From a virus: a stretch of 64,000 bases of DNA. The notes beneath the pieces were generated by a model. That model was given only the letters and a program-made list of their open reading frames with translations, searched no databases and had not been told where the DNA came from. Made by a program: the position numbers and the translations under genes. The DNA lies in the IMG/VR virus record IMGVR_UViG_3300023174_000134, positions 1 to 64,000 of that record. The stretch is one strand, 5' to 3'. This document shows positions 41,473-48,422 of the stretch, piece by piece; positions within the stretch are counted from its first letter, which is position 1; each line of letters starts with the position of its first letter.

Positions 41473-42135
41473 TTAATCCCAAAGGTTTTGATAATACTTA
41501 CCAAACAATCTAAAGCCGTTTGCCTTTCTTTTTTGGTGTGCTTCTAAACCTTCACGGTCTACTTTAACTTTACTTACATATTGACCATCTTTATCCCATG
41601 GGAATTTTTCATCACCACATTCAGAATGGTCAAAGAATTCGGCTTCATCATCATCTCTTATTTCTTGTTCAAATGCCCAAATCATTTCAGCAAGAATCCA
41701 ATCCCAACGCATGAAATGTAAACTATCTGTATCCCATTCATTCTCTTTTGGTTGTGCCATATGACTACGCAAATATTCAGGAACATCCTCATCATTCGTA
41801 TAAGGTGCACCATGTTTAGTTTTATCTAATTGCTTTAACATTGGCAAAATAATATGAGCCAAAGTATGATCCATTGACCAAGTATCCCATCGGTCAATTT
41901 TTACATACTTAATTGGTGGGTGAATAAAATCTAACACTACACGGATAGCGGTACTGATAGGTTCAATTCTTTTAGCCCATCGTTCAACCCATTCAGGATG
42001 ATCCACATAATCTTTATCTTCAATCACGCCTTTATTACGACCACATTTACTCCAATCAGTCCAGAAAAAGATATGTTCCAGAATTGTATATGGAGAAATC
42101 CAATGATAACGGTAGTTACTTAAATAAATTTTCAT
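41473..42135 (-). CDS. Conserved phage protein of unknown function
   Basis: 220 residues, rich in Trp and acidic residues: NYRYHWISPYTILEHIFFWT near the start, WDTWSMDHTLAHIILPMLKQ in the middle, LHFMRWDWILAEMIWAFEQE after it. I recall similar proteins in T4-like phages without known function. The His/Asp-rich central region could bind metal. It precedes the oxygenase with a two-base gap and may be co-expressed with it. Confidence 0.65.
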   Translation of the reverse strand: MKIYLSNYRYHWISPYTILEHIFFWTDWSKCGRNKGVIEDKDYVDHPEWVERWAKRIEPISTAIRVVLDFIHPPIKYVKIDRWDTWSMDHTLAHIILPMLKQLDKTKHGAPYTNDEDVPEYLRSHMAQPKENEWDTDSLHFMRWDWILAEMIWAFEQEIRDDDEAEFFDHSECGDEKFPWDKDGQYVSKVKVDREGLEAHQKRKANGFRLFGKYYQNLWD

Positions 42136-42141
42136 AATAGT

Positions 42142-42381
42142 TTATTGTATCATTAAAATGTAGCCACAGTAGGCAAAAATTGAGATGATGCCTAACTTAA
42201 AAACAAATAAGCATAAGGCAAGTAGAGGTGCTCTTAGTAGATATATTACCAGAACAAGAGATAATATAAACAATAATTCATAATCACCAACCGATGAATT
42301 TTCAACCTTTGTTACCGATGGTTGAATTTCAATTTTCTGTAATTCTTTTACAGGTTCAATTTTTTCAACGAATAAAGGCAT
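42142..42381 (-). CDS. Small membrane protein
   Basis: 79 residues: a soluble N-terminus (KIEPVKELQKIEIQPSVTKV) and two adjacent hydrophobic helices (LLFILSLVLVIYLLRAPLLA, LFVFKLGIISIFAYCGYILM). It follows the exported Lys-rich protein and tmRNA. Function unknown. Confidence 0.55.
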   Translation of the reverse strand: MPLFVEKIEPVKELQKIEIQPSVTKVENSSVGDYELLFILSLVLVIYLLRAPLLALCLFVFKLGIISIFAYCGYILMIQ

Positions 42382-42402
42382 ATTATCTCATAATAAAATG
42401 GT

Positions 42403-42429
42403 GTGGGTGTTTTGAAGAAGGCCACCCAC
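42403..42429 (-). terminator. Possible stem-loop terminator
   Basis: GTGGGTG and CACCCAC pair across 13 bases; on the minus strand a short A/T tract (ACCATTTTATT) follows. Lies between the exported small protein and the 79-residue membrane protein. Confidence 0.4.
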
Positions 42430-42443
42430 GAAGCCTTAAAGAA

Positions 42444-42575
42444 TTACTTCTTCTTTTCTTCTTTCTTCACTTCAGCTTTTGGTGCATCTTTCTTTGCTTC
42501 TTCTTTCTTAGCAGGTGCTTGAGCAAATGCTGTTACAGCGAAAGTTGCAGCTACGAGAGCGATTAGTTTTTTCAT
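42444..42575 (-). CDS. Exported Ala/Lys/Glu-rich small protein
   Basis: 43 residues. A clean signal peptide (MKKLIALVAATFAVTAFAQA, cleavage likely after AFA) is followed by a mature part made almost only of Ala, Lys, Glu and Pro (PAKKEEAKKDAPKAEVKKEE). TTGGAG precedes the ATG. Such proteins are common in Burkholderiales genomes (my recollection), so this could be host-derived. Function unknown. Directly downstream of the tmRNA gene. Confidence 0.75.
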   Translation of the reverse strand: MKKLIALVAATFAVTAFAQAPAKKEEAKKDAPKAEVKKEEKKK

Positions 42576-42732
42576 GTTAAACTCCAATTAAAGTTGATAA
42601 TATAATCAGTTTGTCGCTATCAATCAGACCAAGATATCAAAGCAAGGATATCGGGAACTGTACCAAGCAAAGACTTACTAATTTGTGGTGAGTATTCTGT
42701 TACGAGGAACTCACCAAAACCCTAAGCAGTTT

Positions 42733-42765
42733 TTAGGCTGCTAATGCGAACTTATTATCGTTTGC
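42733..42765 (-). other. tmRNA tag reading frame (ANDNKFALAA)
   Basis: Resume codon GCA at 42763-42765, then AAC GAT AAT AAG TTC GCA TTA GCA GCC and TAA. The AND start and ALAA end are standard for proteobacterial proteolysis tags; the form is betaproteobacterial in style. Confidence 0.9.
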
Positions 42766-42851
42766 GTTTAATTTAATTTAGTTATTACGCCTACTCTGGC
42801 GACTCTCCATTGTTCTAATGATTGCCATGTCGAATCTATAACACCCCCATC

Positions 42852-42917
42852 AAAAGTATATTGCCACAACTATAATGTGTGTTTGCTACCGATAACTCGG
42901 TTCGTCAATATACTTTT
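42852..42917 (-). other. tmRNA intervening-sequence stem
   Basis: A perfect 12-bp inverted repeat (42852-42863 with 42906-42917) closes the intervening segment between the CCA end and the coding piece, bringing the two ends of the acceptor stem together. Host processing enzymes would be expected to remove the loop. Confidence 0.85.
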
Positions 42918-42969
42918 GGTGGAGGTGGGCGGATTTGCACCGCCGTCCACAACAACTTTCAAACAACTT

Positions 42970-43089
42970 CTACGAATGCTTAGCTACAAAAACAAGAACC
43001 ACAAAAATTACTAATGCAATTGCACACGCACCAGTATAAAATGCAAAACTTCTAATCTTCTTTTCTTTTACACAATTCTTATCTGGCAT
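42970..43089 (-). CDS. 39-residue membrane protein overlapping the tmRNA 5' end
   Basis: MPDKNCVKEKKIRSFAFY is followed by one membrane helix (TGACAIALVIFVVLVFVA) and AKHS. It starts in a TAATG overlap with the 41-residue gene. Its last codons and stop (TAG at 42970-42972) lie within the conserved start of the tmRNA acceptor piece, so the last part of the message doubles as structural RNA. Function unknown. Confidence 0.55.
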   Translation of the reverse strand: MPDKNCVKEKKIRSFAFYTGACAIALVIFVVLVFVAKHS

Positions 43090-43214
43090 TATAGATAATT
43101 CCCTAAAAACCAAATGATAAAAAGTAAAGATAGGCCACCAGCTAATATCTTTAAGGCACCAATCTGTCTTTCATTTTGCTCTGGTGTGCAGAGCTTCTTC
43201 CAATATTTATTCAT
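43089..43214 (-). CDS. 41-residue membrane protein
   Basis: MNKYWKKLCTPEQNERQIG, then a membrane helix (LKILAGGLSLLFIIWFLGNY). It is translationally coupled (TAATG) to the 39-residue gene and is the first gene after a consensus early promoter at 43221-43249. Function unknown. Confidence 0.55.
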   Translation of the reverse strand: MNKYWKKLCTPEQNERQIGALKILAGGLSLLFIIWFLGNYL

Positions 43215-43220
43215 ACAGCT

Positions 43221-43249
43221 ATTATACACCTATTTTAGTTATTTGTCAA
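43221..43249 (-). promoter_or_regulatory. Consensus sigma70 promoter (TTGACA-N17-TATAAT)
   Basis: -35 at 43244-43249 and -10 at 43221-43226 on the minus strand, both perfect. It overlaps the last codons of the exonuclease gene and would transcribe the two small membrane genes, the tmRNA and the exported protein early in infection. Confidence 0.85.
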
Positions 43250-43909
43250 GTAATATTTGGCAATATACTGTTTTAATTGAGGCAGGTAAGGTTGTTTATC
43301 CCTCACAAATATCTGTGGTTTGCCTTCTTCAACGGCAATTGCCACTACCAATTTATTTATTGGTTTGCCTGTTATTTCACCAAACATTTCTGCATATGCC
43401 GAGCATTGCATAAAGTAATTGAGAATACCATCTTCCCATTTCTCTTTACTAGAGGTCTTAAAGTCAATGACTGCCAATTCTCCATCCCACTCAGCGATAC
43501 AGTCAACACGGCCAGCGATTTTCAGTCCATCAGAATATAGTGCCTGTTCTAATGAATAGATTTTACCAATATTTTGGTCTAACTCTGGCCTCAACTGTAA
43601 AAACAATTCTTTAATGTTTGGCATCATTGTTTGCATCCTCAATTCATTCATCTCATTGAGTAAATACTTTTCACAAACGGTGTGTAATGCGGTACCACGC
43701 CTTGATGCCTTACCAGAAACTTTATTGGCTTCTTCATCACCCACACGAGCACGCCATTCTAAGATAGCTTTCTTATTATAGGTTGACAATACGGTTGTAA
43801 CCGATGGGTATGAATTACCATTCGGTGTTTTGTATTGTCTACCACTTTCTGTTGTAACTGCTTCTAAATCAAAATCTAATTCAGGTAATTTAATGTGCTC
43901 AAATGTCAT
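43235..43909 (-). CDS. PD-(D/E)XK exonuclease (RecB/Cas4-like)
   Basis: 224 residues. SYPSVTTVLSTYNKKAILEW and GKASRRGTALHTVCEKYL form the N-terminal part with the conserved RGT..H motif of RecB-type nucleases. GLKIAGRVDCIAEWDGELAV then IDFKTSSKEKWED is the catalytic D...DxK core, and YFMQCSAYAEMF the QxxxY motif. Probably a DNA end-processing nuclease used in recombination or host DNA degradation. Overlaps the upstream gene by four bases. Confidence 0.85.
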   Translation of the reverse strand: MTFEHIKLPELDFDLEAVTTESGRQYKTPNGNSYPSVTTVLSTYNKKAILEWRARVGDEEANKVSGKASRRGTALHTVCEKYLLNEMNELRMQTMMPNIKELFLQLRPELDQNIGKIYSLEQALYSDGLKIAGRVDCIAEWDGELAVIDFKTSSKEKWEDGILNYFMQCSAYAEMFGEITGKPINKLVVAIAVEEGKPQIFVRDKQPYLPQLKQYIAKYYLTNN

Positions 43910-44232
43910 TTTTTACTTTGTAATCGTTTCGTAATCTTCTCAACGTGTTTTTTGACAACTTGAGCCGTTCTTGCTTCTTTGATAGATTTTCTACCATATC
44001 GTTCACCAACAGAAGAATTAGGATGTTTCTCTGCTACCTTTGATAACACTTCTTTGAAACCATCAGGCACTCGGTGTGAACCCATACCTGCAACACTAGT
44101 AACAATTGATGGTGCGGTTAATACTGATTGAACATGAGGATTTTCCTTAAGAAATGTTTCACGCTCTGACCATTTCATAAACAATTCAAATTCTTCATTT
44201 GTTACTGTATCAATAAAATTATAAGTTGGCAT
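43906..44232 (-). CDS. FmdB-like conserved phage protein lacking the zinc ribbon
   Basis: 108 residues. The opening MPTYNFIDTVTNEEFELFM mirrors FmdB proteins (MPTYDFRCxxC), but the cysteines are absent. The middle SVAGMGSHRVPDGFKEVLSK and the basic tail (KKHVEKITKRLQSKK) are found in other T4-like phage proteins. Function unknown. One-base overlap with the next gene upstream. Confidence 0.6.
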   Translation of the reverse strand: MPTYNFIDTVTNEEFELFMKWSERETFLKENPHVQSVLTAPSIVTSVAGMGSHRVPDGFKEVLSKVAEKHPNSSVGERYGRKSIKEARTAQVVKKHVEKITKRLQSKK

Positions 44233-44810
44233 TAAGAATATCCATGAGCTAAAGGTTCAACCATTTCAATAAACCATTGTGGTTGTGTTCTACTATTTAT
44301 TTTACCTTTCCATGACCATAAATGACTTTTGCTCATCACATAGTAATTGTGATATGATTGTAAAGAATTACCTGGTACCTTACAAGCATCAGGCATTGCC
44401 GGAGTTGGGCCAGTAAACGGGCCAACAGGACAATTATCTGGTACTTTTTTTAAATCAGGTATCAACCTTGCTGTTGCATGAATTTTACCATATCTATAAG
44501 TAAATTCTTTTTGTAGTTCACACCACATATTATACAACCAACGATAATTACTATCACTTTGTCGCAGCCAAATAGCGGAAGGATGATTCATCATTGTGGG
44601 TTTCATCAATCTATTCTCACGCTCATCAAGCAAACGCCATCTTTTAATGTTGCGATTATTAATTGTTTTGCCAATATACATTTCACCATCAAGAACACGA
44701 TGAGCTGTTGACATTAATTGAGCATATTCAATTACCATTTTACAAACGTGCCTATCAACGTGCATCTCTGCACATTTTATAGGATCAGGATCAAGGTAGA
44801 AGATGTTCAC
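44232..44810 (-). CDS. Conserved phage protein, GTG start
   Basis: 192 residues: FYLDPDPIKCAEMHVDRHVC, KMVIEYAQLMSTAHRVLDG, PSAIWLRQSDSNYRWLYNMW, NSLQSYHNYYVMSKSHLWSW. I recall this as a widespread phage family of unknown role. Several conserved His, Asp and Trp suggest an enzyme. It starts with GTG overlapping the stop of the 29-residue gene (GTGA). Confidence 0.65.
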   Translation of the reverse strand: MNIFYLDPDPIKCAEMHVDRHVCKMVIEYAQLMSTAHRVLDGEMYIGKTINNRNIKRWRLLDERENRLMKPTMMNHPSAIWLRQSDSNYRWLYNMWCELQKEFTYRYGKIHATARLIPDLKKVPDNCPVGPFTGPTPAMPDACKVPGNSLQSYHNYYVMSKSHLWSWKGKINSRTQPQWFIEMVEPLAHGYS

Positions 44811-44896
44811 TTTTTAATCCAATCATAAACGACTTTATCCAATTCTGTAAAATCATAATGTTTCTTTTTACCAAATATTTTTTTAAGCCAATTCAT
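44807..44896 (-). CDS. 29-residue basic peptide
   Basis: MNWLKKIFGKKKHYDFTELD followed by KVVYDWIKK. It is coupled on both sides (TAATG upstream, GTGA downstream). The amphipathic, Lys-rich start could associate with membranes. The coupled layout supports translation; function unknown. Confidence 0.45.
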   Translation of the reverse strand: MNWLKKIFGKKKHYDFTELDKVVYDWIKK

Positions 44897-45075
44897 TACC
44901 AACTCCCATCATCTATCCAAAAGCGGATTGTTAAAAATAAAAAACCAAAACTATATGTTGCTGACTCCCAAGGATCAAGTTCTTTTTGGATCCAAGGTAA
45001 AACTTTCCAATGTAATGGGTTGAAGCTAAATATAACACTCAAACCACTATATCTGAGGTAATCAATAAAGTTCAT
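44896..45075 (-). CDS. 59-residue protein, probable membrane-associated
   Basis: MNFIDYLRYSGLSVIFSFNP is followed by a Trp-rich stretch (LHWKVLPWIQKELDPW) and a hydrophobic C-terminal segment (YSFGFLFLTIRFWIDDGSW). The start overlaps the exonuclease stop as ATGA. Pattern resembles small phage membrane proteins. Function unknown. Confidence 0.5.
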   Translation of the reverse strand: MNFIDYLRYSGLSVIFSFNPLHWKVLPWIQKELDPWESATYSFGFLFLTIRFWIDDGSW

Positions 45076-45674
45076 TTAACTTCCTTTGCCATTGATATCA
45101 TGTCTAACATTCTTTTTTGTTGTTTCAGTATTTCAAAAAATAATCTTAAAGTGTTATAGGCATCAACATCAGCTCGGTGTGCTTTGCCTTCAAATTGCAT
45201 TTTATAAACACCCATTGCTGATGATAAACCACCTGATGGTTTTTTACCATTGGCCAACATTCTCATTACATACCAAGTTTTCACATCAACCCATCGGCGA
45301 CCAAAGTGTTTGAATTCAATGCCGTGTTTATCAAATTCATCCTTCAACTCGGTAGAATCTCCTCCACCCCAAGTTACAGGATTCACAAACACATCATTAT
45401 CTTTAATCAGCCTACTCAATTCTTGACCAATATCATAGTGTGTCATGCCAAATTGTGATATATCTTCATTGGTGATACCAGTCAAATCAGTAATAAACTG
45501 ATAGATTGGTTCATTGACTTTGACATACCACTTTTTAGTAATCCATTCACTTGGTTGCTCTCTTGCTGAACCGATGGCAACACCAATCTGTATGATACTT
45601 GGATTTGGTGTCGAACCATCTGGTGCATTATTGAGTTCAAGGTCAAGTGCTAGATATTTTTGGTCAAGATTCAA
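45072..45674 (-). CDS. DnaQ-like 3'-5' exonuclease (DEDDh)
   Basis: 200 residues. YLALDLELNNAPDGSTPNPS with IIQIGVAIG is motif I (DLE). DVFVNPVTWGGGDSTELKDE is motif II, and GKAHRADVDAYNTLRLFFEI motif III with the His-x4-Asp of DEDDh enzymes. Similar stand-alone exonucleases occur in many T4-like phages; RNA or DNA proofreading/turnover is possible. It overlaps the lipoprotein gene upstream by four bases. Confidence 0.82.
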   Translation of the reverse strand: MNLDQKYLALDLELNNAPDGSTPNPSIIQIGVAIGSAREQPSEWITKKWYVKVNEPIYQFITDLTGITNEDISQFGMTHYDIGQELSRLIKDNDVFVNPVTWGGGDSTELKDEFDKHGIEFKHFGRRWVDVKTWYVMRMLANGKKPSGGLSSAMGVYKMQFEGKAHRADVDAYNTLRLFFEILKQQKRMLDMISMAKEVK

Positions 45675-46378
45675 TTGTTAACTTTCACAGGCGTATTATC
45701 TACCTTTGGTGAATCATCAAGTGTTACCTTGAATGATACGGGTTTAGCTGTTTCATCGGTTGTAGCAGGCGGAACAGGACTTACGATAACTGGTTCATTC
45801 TGCTTGTTAACTTTATTAACCGATTCTTCAAGTTCACGGAATGCTGCCGATTTACGCAAAGCCATTTCTAAATTTTTGTCATTCTGAATCTTCTCAATCA
45901 ACAACTTATTAGAATCGTCTAGCGAATAACGCAATTGCACGAATGTTCTGAACCCACGGCCTTCATGGCGAATTTCAAAGTTTGGTCGCTGAATGCCAAC
46001 CAAATTCACTTGTGCAACCAGCAGTTTAGTGGTTCGTTCAATATCACGGTTCACTCCATCTGCACTACCAATCTCTGCGGTAAAGTCTTTCATCATCGCT
46101 GATACATAAGATGAATATTTTGCGGCTAACTCACGCTTTGCCGATAGCATCGCTTTATCAACCGAGAATTGGAGGTCAGCAGAATATTCACTTGATACGG
46201 AATACAAAGCATCATCTTTTGGTTTTTCCATGTACCAATCTGGCATACGAACCGAATCGCCAGTCTTAGCACCTTTACCAAATAGTGAACTAGAATCCAT
46301 AGCTGTTTTAGGTGGGTTTGAACCACAAGCCGACAACATTACTAATGGAACTAATGCTACTAATAACTTCTTTTTCAT
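45671..46378 (-). CDS. Lipoprotein, LPP20-like
   Basis: 235 residues with a lipoprotein signal (MKKKLLVALVPLVMLSACGS, lipobox LSAC). The mature protein begins with a linker, then RMPDWYMEKPKDDALYSVSS, the hallmark MPxWY of LPP20/LPP-type lipoproteins, and an alpha/beta repeat with AMLSAKRELAAKYSSYVSAM. The C-terminus is Pro/Val/Lys-rich. It would sit in the outer or inner membrane. Its partner at 46387 is exported. Superinfection exclusion or envelope alteration is a reasonable guess. Confidence 0.8.
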   Translation of the reverse strand: MKKKLLVALVPLVMLSACGSNPPKTAMDSSSLFGKGAKTGDSVRMPDWYMEKPKDDALYSVSSEYSADLQFSVDKAMLSAKRELAAKYSSYVSAMMKDFTAEIGSADGVNRDIERTTKLLVAQVNLVGIQRPNFEIRHEGRGFRTFVQLRYSLDDSNKLLIEKIQNDKNLEMALRKSAAFRELEESVNKVNKQNEPVIVSPVPPATTDETAKPVSFKVTLDDSPKVDNTPVKVNN

Positions 46379-46386
46379 AATATAAA

Positions 46387-47169
46387 TTACCTTAAAATAT
46401 TAATGTGCCTTGTAATCACTTTTCGTTGACTACTTGGTATTTGAGAGATAACAAACTTCATTTCATTTTCGGTATAACTATCTTTCAAATTCACATTGTT
46501 GGTCACAAACAAAAACAACAACAACTCTTTTGATTGCACTTGCCCTTGAGGAACTTGTGCTTTCATTCTATATGGTTCGGATGGTAACACAAAATTACTG
46601 TTTGGTGTGGCAATCCATGTATTCAATACTCTATTGTAATTGCCGTCATAATAATTATACAAATACAGATTGCCTTGTTTGTTTACCGAACCGTTAAAGG
46701 TAATATCTGCACCATCTTTCAAATTAAAATTACCACCAATGATAAACTGTATGTCGTTCTTTACCTTTTGAACATCAGCGTTTATCGTTACCACACAAAC
46801 TTTATAACCACGCTCTACTACGATATCTCTTTTGACATCCGAGATTGATTTTATATGGCCTTCAATTTTGTTGAAGGTCTGCCGATTAAAATTGCAATTT
46901 TCACTTTGACAATTTTCTTCAATCATGGCATCCACATACTCACCATTAAATTTGATTAAAGCATTTTGTTTAGCATTTTCTTCTGCAAATTCACAAGCAA
47001 CATTCTCTGCGGTCTCGGGACCAAAACGATGTTCACCGACACCTATTATCGCATTAGCATTAAATGCTAACATTAAACCAATTATCGCTGTATAGGTCTG
47101 CAAACGGCATGAAGCTTTGAATTTACTTGTTTCAATGCCTTTGTCATTCTGATTTGAGATTCTATACAT
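46387..47169 (-). CDS. Exported protein paired with the lipoprotein
   Basis: Up to 260 residues. A hydrophobic export segment (LQTYTAIIGLMLAFNANA) is followed by a Cys-containing domain (AENVACEFAEENAKQNALIK, CQSENCNFNRQ) resembling the conserved N-terminal part of bacterial flagellar/LPP20-associated secreted proteins, and a beta-rich C-terminus (FNLKDGADITFNGSVNKQGN). The annotated start lies inside the next gene upstream; a TTG at 47103 directly before the signal sequence is an alternative. Function unknown. Confidence 0.65.
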   Translation of the reverse strand: MYRISNQNDKGIETSKFKASCRLQTYTAIIGLMLAFNANAIIGVGEHRFGPETAENVACEFAEENAKQNALIKFNGEYVDAMIEENCQSENCNFNRQTFNKIEGHIKSISDVKRDIVVERGYKVCVVTINADVQKVKNDIQFIIGGNFNLKDGADITFNGSVNKQGNLYLYNYYDGNYNRVLNTWIATPNSNFVLPSEPYRMKAQVPQGQVQSKELLLFLFVTNNVNLKDSYTENEMKFVISQIPSSQRKVITRHINILR

Positions 47170-47249
47170 TTTTCTTTATTCACAAATTGGTCATGCACAT
47201 TGTAATTTGTTGGCATACCCAACCATAATACTAATGCCCATGTGTTCAT
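47082..47249 (-). CDS. Small exported protein
   Basis: 55 residues starting at MNTWALVLWLGMPTNYNVHD, where ATG overlaps the MazG stop (ATGA). The hydrophobic start and the two Cys (NKEKCIESQIRMT, KLHAVCRPIQR) match a common type of tiny secreted phage/proteobacterial protein with one disulfide. Function unknown. Confidence 0.55.
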   Translation of the reverse strand: MNTWALVLWLGMPTNYNVHDQFVNKEKCIESQIRMTKALKQVNSKLHAVCRPIQR

Positions 47250-47515
47250 AATATACTCGACCAAGTTTTCAATTTGGTTATTTTTCGTTCAGCAGCTTTT
47301 GCTACCTCGTCAATGTCAATAATATTATTATCACCCATCAATTTAATCATCGCAACTAAATCACCAACTTCTTCAACTAGTCTGCTACGATTGTTAATGC
47401 CATCTTCTGGCCACCGAGATTCAAAACCAAAACGAAAGATTTTACTAATTGCTTGAGTAACTTCTGCACACTCCTCTTGAGCAATTAATAATATTTCTTT
47501 TTCTTTATTGTTCAT
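47246..47515 (-). CDS. mazG: MazG-like nucleotide pyrophosphohydrolase
   Basis: 89 residues. LIAQEECAEVTQAISKIFRF is the metal-binding ExxE helix, and RLVEEVGDLVAMIKLMG the ExxD helix, of all-alpha NTP pyrophosphatases. Phage MazG proteins hydrolyse (d)NTPs, with some evidence for dGTP/dCTP or alarmone-related roles. Four-base overlaps on both sides place it in a coupled operon. Confidence 0.85.
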   Translation of the reverse strand: MNNKEKEILLIAQEECAEVTQAISKIFRFGFESRWPEDGINNRSRLVEEVGDLVAMIKLMGDNNIIDIDEVAKAAERKITKLKTWSSIL

Positions 47516-47739
47516 CTTAATGTATTCTTTACTTTGAATTCTTTCATGGTGTAGTAATCAACCAAACACCGCTCTATATGTGTAATTAAATCCGTTTGGG
47601 CATTGCCTTCAATTACAAATCTAACTGGACAATATCCCCATGTTTTACGCTTTACAAAGTCAGCATAGTATTTTCTATGTTCATTATTTGAAGCATCAAA
47701 TACCATCAGAGGCCGTAAACTTAAACTTAATAAACTCAT
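47512..47739 (-). CDS. Hypothetical phage protein
   Basis: 75 residues: LRPLMVFDASNNEHRKYYAD, FVKRKTWGYCPVRFVIEG, LITHIERCLVDYYTMKEF. I recall similar small proteins next to nucleotide-metabolism genes in T4-like phages, with no known function. ATGA overlap with mazG. Confidence 0.6.
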   Translation of the reverse strand: MSLLSLSLRPLMVFDASNNEHRKYYADFVKRKTWGYCPVRFVIEGNAQTDLITHIERCLVDYYTMKEFKVKNTLR

Positions 47740-47792
47740 AATAATTTCACTTTGTAAATGTTAGAAAAATGCTAAGGGACACTCAAGGCGCT

Positions 47793-47939
47793 TCACAGCG
47801 AGCTATCGTGCTGTTGTTTAAGGGTGAGCGAAATTCGCCTGTATGAGCACTTTAAATGCGGACGATCCATTTTTATAGTATCATAGATACTCGGCATCTC
47901 CGACTTACAAGCTCGCATGAATTTCCGCAACTCTCCCAT
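47793..47939 (-). CDS. Short hypothetical protein (48 residues)
   Basis: MGELRKFMRACKSEMPSIYD then TIKMDRPHLKCSYRRISL. A second possible start (MRACKSEM) has GGA upstream. The frame fills most of the gap that first looked non-coding. Basic protein, no recognised domain; coding status moderately supported by frame length and placement. Confidence 0.45.
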   Translation of the reverse strand: MGELRKFMRACKSEMPSIYDTIKMDRPHLKCSYRRISLTLKQQHDSSL

Positions 47940-47950
47940 TAGCAAACTGG

Positions 47951-48343
47951 TTACTCAGTAACTTCGGTTACTGTCATTTCTTCAGCAACTGGTGCCTTAA
48001 CTTCTTTGGCAACTTCGGTTGCTTTCAAGTCTTTCAACTTGCCAACTTGTTTAGCAGAAGGAACATACCCAGCGTCTAACACACCAGCACGCTTCATGTA
48101 GTCCTTAACTTGGTCAACATTCATCAACTGATAACCAGAAACTTTACGGCCATCTTTGATTACTTTAACAGTACCATTGGCTTGGGTCTTGATATGCCAC
48201 ATATAAGTGGAAATACGATACATGAAAATCTCATGCCCAAGGAGAGTATTAATCTCGTCTTTTGTTACAGGCTTGCCAGAAATCATTACTGTCAATAATT
48301 TTTGGAAAGGTTTCAACTTCATTTTTTTAGCAGGTTTTGCCAT
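47951..48343 (-). CDS. Basic DNA-binding-like phage protein
   Basis: 130 residues. MAKPAKKMKLKPFQKLLTVM starts it; the ATG at 48343 has GGAG eight bases upstream, preferred over the adjacent GTG. SGKPVTKDEINTLLGHEIFM looks like a winged-helix or HTH region with STYMWHIKTQANGTVKVIKD, and GYQLMNVDQVKDYMKRAG closes the domain. The C-terminal tail is Lys/Glu/Val low complexity. A regulatory, DNA-binding role is possible but unproven. Transcribed from the promoter at 48377. Confidence 0.6.
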   Translation of the reverse strand: MAKPAKKMKLKPFQKLLTVMISGKPVTKDEINTLLGHEIFMYRISTYMWHIKTQANGTVKVIKDGRKVSGYQLMNVDQVKDYMKRAGVLDAGYVPSAKQVGKLKDLKATEVAKEVKAPVAEEMTVTEVTE

Positions 48344-48376
48344 CACATAACTCCATTATCAATTAAAGGAACAACC

Positions 48377-48405
48377 ATTATACTACAAATATGCCTGAAA
48401 GTCAA
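48377..48405 (-). promoter_or_regulatory. sigma70 promoter (TTGACT-N17-TATAAT)
   Basis: -35 at 48400-48405 and -10 at 48377-48382 on the minus strand. The spacer (TTCAGGCATA...) resembles that of the cassette promoters at 57467 and 61326, so it is probably a diverged copy without the stem-loop. Confidence 0.8.
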
Positions 48406-48422
48406 GCGCTTTTTCGGTAATG

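Larger units (their letters stand above)
42600..42990 (-). ncRNA. ssrA: Circularly permuted (two-piece) tmRNA
   Basis: Read on the minus strand, the acceptor piece comes first: CTAAGCATTCGTAGA, then a T-arm (GGCGG-TGCAAAT-CCGCC, 42928-42944), CACCTCC, A and encoded CCA (42917-42919). A 68-base intervening sequence follows, then the coding piece from 42848: GGGGGTG, ATAGATTCGACATGG and a resume codon. The acceptor halves GGGGGTG and CACCTCC pair fully, with G3-U70, the alanine identity element. The tag frame at 42733-42765 reads ANDNKFALAA-stop. A hairpin (GGTGAGT/ACTCACC) follows the tag. tmRNA rescues stalled ribosomes. The 3' limit of the coding piece and 5' limit of the acceptor piece are approximate. 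Confidence 0.93.

Noticed and set aside
42294-42566. A plus-strand frame of 90 codons opposite the exported protein.
   Set aside because: Leu/Phe/Ser-rich antisense of the Lys/Glu-rich gene; no ribosome site.
47745-47945. Apparent structured non-coding RNA between two early genes (several short palindromes such as AGTATC-ATA-GATACT).
   Set aside because: A 48-codon open frame (47793-47939) with plausible starts fills most of the interval; no tRNA, tmRNA or known RNA fold was found.
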